Shown here: piece after piece, positions 60,532 through 64,000 of the stretch | Layout: the number at the start of each line of letters is the position of its first letter | Numbering within the stretch: position 1 is the stretch's first letter | NCBI GenBank assembly: GCA_011317545.1 | Contig: WUJK01000011.1 | Span: forward strand, 573,501 to 637,500 | Reading direction: 5' to 3' | From: Coniella vitis | Lineage: Eukaryota; Ascomycota; Sordariomycetes; Diaporthales; Schizoparmaceae | DNA: 64,000 nt | The notes under the pieces: generated by a model | What the model was told of the DNA's origin: nothing | What the model saw: only the letters and a program-made list of their open reading frames with translations | The model's database searches: none | Translations under genes and position numbers: made by a program

Positions 60532-63500
60532 TCATTGCCACAACGCAAACGCGCAAGCTGTAAGGGCGAGAAGATTGACAGCAGAAACCGCCATATTTGC
60601 TGCCGCAGATGAGGCTGTTGAGCCCGAGCTTGATGAGCTCGACCCGTCACCGGAAACGCTCCAGCTCAAAGTCCATGCTGAATTCCATGTTCCATTTGAG
60701 GTCAGATTGTTGAGACCCGTCACACTGAGCACTTGCAAAGTGCTGTCGTAGGACCAGCCATCGTCGATGGTCTGGCCGTTGAGGGAGACGTTGGAGATTG
60801 TTCCCGAGAGACCCAGGACGGTAACGTTGCCTAGGGGAATAGAGTCCGCGTAGCTGCCAGAAGGCTTGGCGGTGACAGAGCTGTTTGTGGCAGAGAGCTA
60901 TCAATGTCAATTGTTAGTAAAGACGACTACAAGGGGCTCACATGAATGGGACACTTACAGCAACCCAGGTAGTGGCATTTGGCGTCACGCTCACACCATC
61001 ATCAAGGTATAGCGTCCCGTTCGCATTACCCGTCAGGTCTAGTGCAACAAGCAAGCCCCATGGGTTCTTCCTGCTTGCAGTGGTTGTGAGGGCGGGTTCC
61101 TGGGTGGGTATGATATTGCCGCCCCTAATGTAGACGGGAATATGTCCCAGTGGAGCATCAATGGTGATATTTTGGCCCCTGGCGACACCAGTGACAGCAC
61201 TTTGATTGTACCAGTCATACCACACCGTAGCTCCATCACCCGTGCCTGGAAATACGCCGTCCACGCTCGTCGCACCCTGTACCAAGACCGGCGTGACTAA
61301 TATGGCGCTGCCAAGAAGGAATTGCCTGTCTGCATTGGCGAGCCAAGGCTCTGTGGGAAACTCCCAAGCCAGAGCGCGCATGACAGTGCTGCCAGTCTCA
61401 TGTGCCTGTGCAAAAGTGGTATAGATGTATGGCAGGAGGGAGTATCGAATTCTCATTGCGTCCTTGCTGGCCTCAATCACACTTTCCCAGACATAGGGCT
61501 CCTGCGGGTTCGTCGAAAGCTCATTATGATTACGGTAGAAGGGGAAGAAGGCGCTGACCTGCATCCACCTGTTACAAAGCTCCATATCGGAATTGCCGGT
61601 AAAGCCACAAGTATCGACACCAAACATGGGTATTCCGAAAATGGAAAAGGACAGCGCTTGAGGAATGGCAAAGAACATGTAAGCCCAGAGACTGTAGTTG
61701 TCACCGCCCCAATGTCCCGCCCACTTGCCTGTGCCAGCAAACGTTGAGCGGCCAATAATGAACGGGCGCTTCTCTGGGAAGACAGAGAGAAGTGCCTGGT
61801 GGGTGGCGTTGAGTATCTGGTGGCCAAAGAGGTTGTGAAAGTCATACTCGAGCGCGCCGCCCTGATGCGTTGCATTTGGCGAAACTGCGTGCACGGCCAG
61901 GTCGCCCTGCGCGTTGTTGATCACATAAGGAGGATAATTGATATTGCGAGTCCCGGGTGTGGGCGTTGTTCGAAGGTAGGAAGTGGTAGAAGACGAGGAA
62001 GAGACGGCCGTTGCAGCTGCGACGGACGCTTGCGAGGCACTGGCGGAAGATACCGCAGCCGCCTCGGTGGCATTGGTCAGGTTGAAACCCTCTGGGTAGG
62101 CATAAATGACATCTCCAGGCTCACCAGGAAGTAGGAATGGCGGGTGGACCGGGTTAAGTGTGACGTTACCGGTGCCGCAGCTGCCCACGCAAAAGGAGCT
62201 GACCTCTGACATGTCGATCCAGATGCCGTCCCAAGACACGTTGGCATGCCAGTCAACCATTTCGTTTGTCCACCAGCTAAAGGCTCCCGAGCCGTTTGCG
62301 GTACCCAGTGAAGCTGCTACCCAGTCAGGAAAGACTGTGTATCCAGGCCAGACGGAACCAATGTAAAGGGATCCATCAGGATTGAGCATAAAGGCGCCAG
62401 CATCAACGCCACGGTCAAATGGCGGGTATGCATCACTCGCATTGTCCGGGTTGGGATAGTATATGGCCGAGTCCACAATTGGCACATAGTGCTGACCATT
62501 GGCGTGCAGTTTGGACAGAAATTCGGCTCCTTCGCTGTAGCCAAACCTCACGGCATCATTGTCAAAGTCGCGATACTGGTTCATGTAGTCGATATCTGTC
62601 CAAATGGTCTCGAGGGGAATGCTGAACCTGGCGAAATTGTCCACCACCTCCTGTAGAACAGACCAATTCTGGTAACCCCACCGGCACTGATGGTAGCCAA
62701 AAGTCCAGTATTGCTGCATAGCAGGCAGGCCCACGGTGGTGGTCTGGTATTTCTTTACGACATCCGTGGCTGACGGCCCCGAATAGAAATAGAGATCAAT
62801 GCTACCGCCCAAAGTCCGCCAGGTGATGCCCTCGGGTCGGAGCAAGATCTCCTGGGGGTGAGCATTCCGAAGAAAGACGCCATGCGTGTAGGGCGTGTAT
62901 TGAAGTGAAGTGTCGGTAGCATTTGCAATATATGTGAGATTGCCCCCATCGTCTTGGAAATACCGGGTGTCCAGATAAATGGGATGGTTTCCATAGATAT
63001 TGGCGTCGATATTGTCGCCGACGTCAGCAGCAAATAATGTTCCTGCACGATTGGTCAATTGAGAGCTCGGTCCTTGCGACTTGATCTGAATGCCTACTTG
63101 TGAGATTATTGCCGATTCTGAATCCGTGTATAGTCTCTCCCAAGCCATACAAGTTGTAGTTCTCAGGCAGAGGAGAGACGAATTCGATAAACTGGTCAGC
63201 ATACACGAGCTTACTGCCCGTCGTCGTGAATAATGTGTCGTTGGTGGATTTTCTGGTCACGGTGAAGGAAAACGTGGGGTCATTGGACCACGTCAACGTG
63301 AAATCATTGCTGGAGGACGTAGCGTTGCCGCTTGCCGCTGGCTTTGGGACGATGACCTCGGGAAGAAGGAACCACGTCTCATTCTCCGAGCCAATATAGC
63401 GAGGCTGAATGGCAATGTTGAGGCGGTCCGTATCTTGATAGTCGATGGTTAGAGTGAGATTCTCAATGTCATTGCCGTAGACATTGCACGCAGTGCCGGC

Positions 63501-63779
63501 CAGGTCAAGGTTGGCGGTCAGCCCAGAATCAGTTGTCTGCACATTTGATGCTGTATACCCAGGACAGACAGACTGCACATCGACCGCCTCAGGGTCGTTG
63601 ATGTTGGGGAGGAGCACTTGGCCATTGTCAGAGTCAAATGGGACGGTAAAGATGGCTCTATAACTGGTGGTCGTCTCTGTAGGGGTCGTGACTGAAGAGG
63701 AAGAGGAAGGAGAAGAAGACTGGCCCAGTGCCAGAGGGCAAAGACACAGAAGGGCTAGACAAACAGAAGCGTATGCCAT
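60532..63779 (-). CDS. GH31 alpha-glucosidase, secreted, probable GPI anchor
   Basis: Hydrolyses terminal alpha-glucosidic bonds of maltose/starch-type glucans outside the cell. Exon 1 is 63779-63098, exon 2 63042-60959 and exon 3 60897-60532; introns 55 and 61 nt, phases agree, 1043 aa. The first splice gives GNNLTRTLFAADVGD, as the family expects. The signal peptide is MAYASVCLALLCLCPLALGQ; the frame is open further upstream to an ATG at 63986, which would add a membrane segment. The nucleophile Asp is in GIWIDMSEVSSF and the acid/base Asp in AGHWGGDNYS. SLLPYIYTTFAQAHETGSTV is also typical. A Ser/Ala-rich insertion follows the nucleophile region. The C-terminus is Ser/Gly-rich, then NLLALTACAFALWQ, a GPI-type tail. 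Many N-glycosylation sites. Confidence 0.94.
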
Positions 63780-64000
63780 GACGATCCTGGTGAGATACAA
63801 CGTGCGACTCCAAGGCAAGGTGAGCTTGAGGACGACGAGCAGACAGACGAGCAGAGCAGCCGAGAAGCCCAAGGCCTTAAATATCCCACAGCAGGCCAAG
63901 TGGCTAGTGCTATGGATCCACAATAGACTTGCGTTGAACCCCAGGCGCAACGGCGAGGCGAGACTTCCGAGAGCAGTCATGATCATGAGGTTCTAGCTTC
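63780..64000. other. GH31 upstream region at the window edge
   Basis: On the minus strand this stretch is an open frame continuous with GH31 (ATG at 63986) with one hydrophobic segment. I treat it as leader/promoter, but an N-terminal extension cannot be excluded. Confidence 0.4.

Overview
The window is nuclear DNA of a filamentous ascomycete (Pezizomycotina). A Sordariomycete is likely but not proven. The evidence is short GT-AG introns (about 50-175 nt, up to 360) often with CTAAC-type branch sites, fungal-only protein families (Zn2Cys6 regulator, SAT4-type rhodopsin-like membrane protein, Mtc1, OPT transporter, ferric reductase), intergenic gaps of 0.4-4 kb, and an intron-bearing tRNA-Leu. 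I see no bacterial genes, CRISPR array, intact transposon or secondary-metabolite backbone gene. Exon borders below were worked out by hand from splice signals and reading frame, and nearly all were checked for phase.

Left part (1-24.8 kb): the 3' end of a Zn2Cys6 transcription factor; an RBR-type ubiquitin ligase on the minus strand; a cutinase with a C-terminal hydrophobic tail; a ZIP zinc transporter; a secreted Ser/Gly-rich protein; a 4.2-kb gene-poor stretch rich in a short palindromic motif; a SAT4-family membrane protein; a ferric reductase carrying a 40-residue poly-threonine tract; and a SAM methyltransferase on the minus strand.

Middle (24.8-46.6 kb): a PPxY-rich protein convergent with an OPT oligopeptide transporter that itself carries an N-terminal PPxY; Mtc1; a 1679-residue AT-hook protein divergent from Mtc1; a DHA2-type MFS transporter; and ribosomal protein uL14 (RPL23).

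Right part (46.6-64 kb): a secreted Ser/Thr-rich orphan; a small two-segment membrane protein; tRNA-Leu(AAG) with a 16-nt intron and a decayed partial copy 0.8 kb away; a multi-span membrane orphan with a (CA)n tract in its intron; a small-subunit catalase with a perfect 20-bp hairpin about 0.3 kb upstream; a Gfd2/YDR514C-like DEDDh nuclease; and a GH31 alpha-glucosidase with a likely GPI tail.

Many genes act at the cell surface: metal uptake (ZIP, ferric reductase), peptide uptake (OPT), efflux (MFS), and wall or secreted enzymes (cutinase, GH31, Ser-rich proteins). They are interspersed with housekeeping genes (RPL23, Mtc1, tRNA), so they look like ordinary neighbours rather than one cluster. 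The most unusual signals are non-coding: an 8-mer ACTATGTA/TACATAGT found about 21 times by eye, always outside coding exons and often as perfect palindromes; the 44-nt hairpin at 56113-56156; and the (ACA)40 tract inside the ferric reductase gene.
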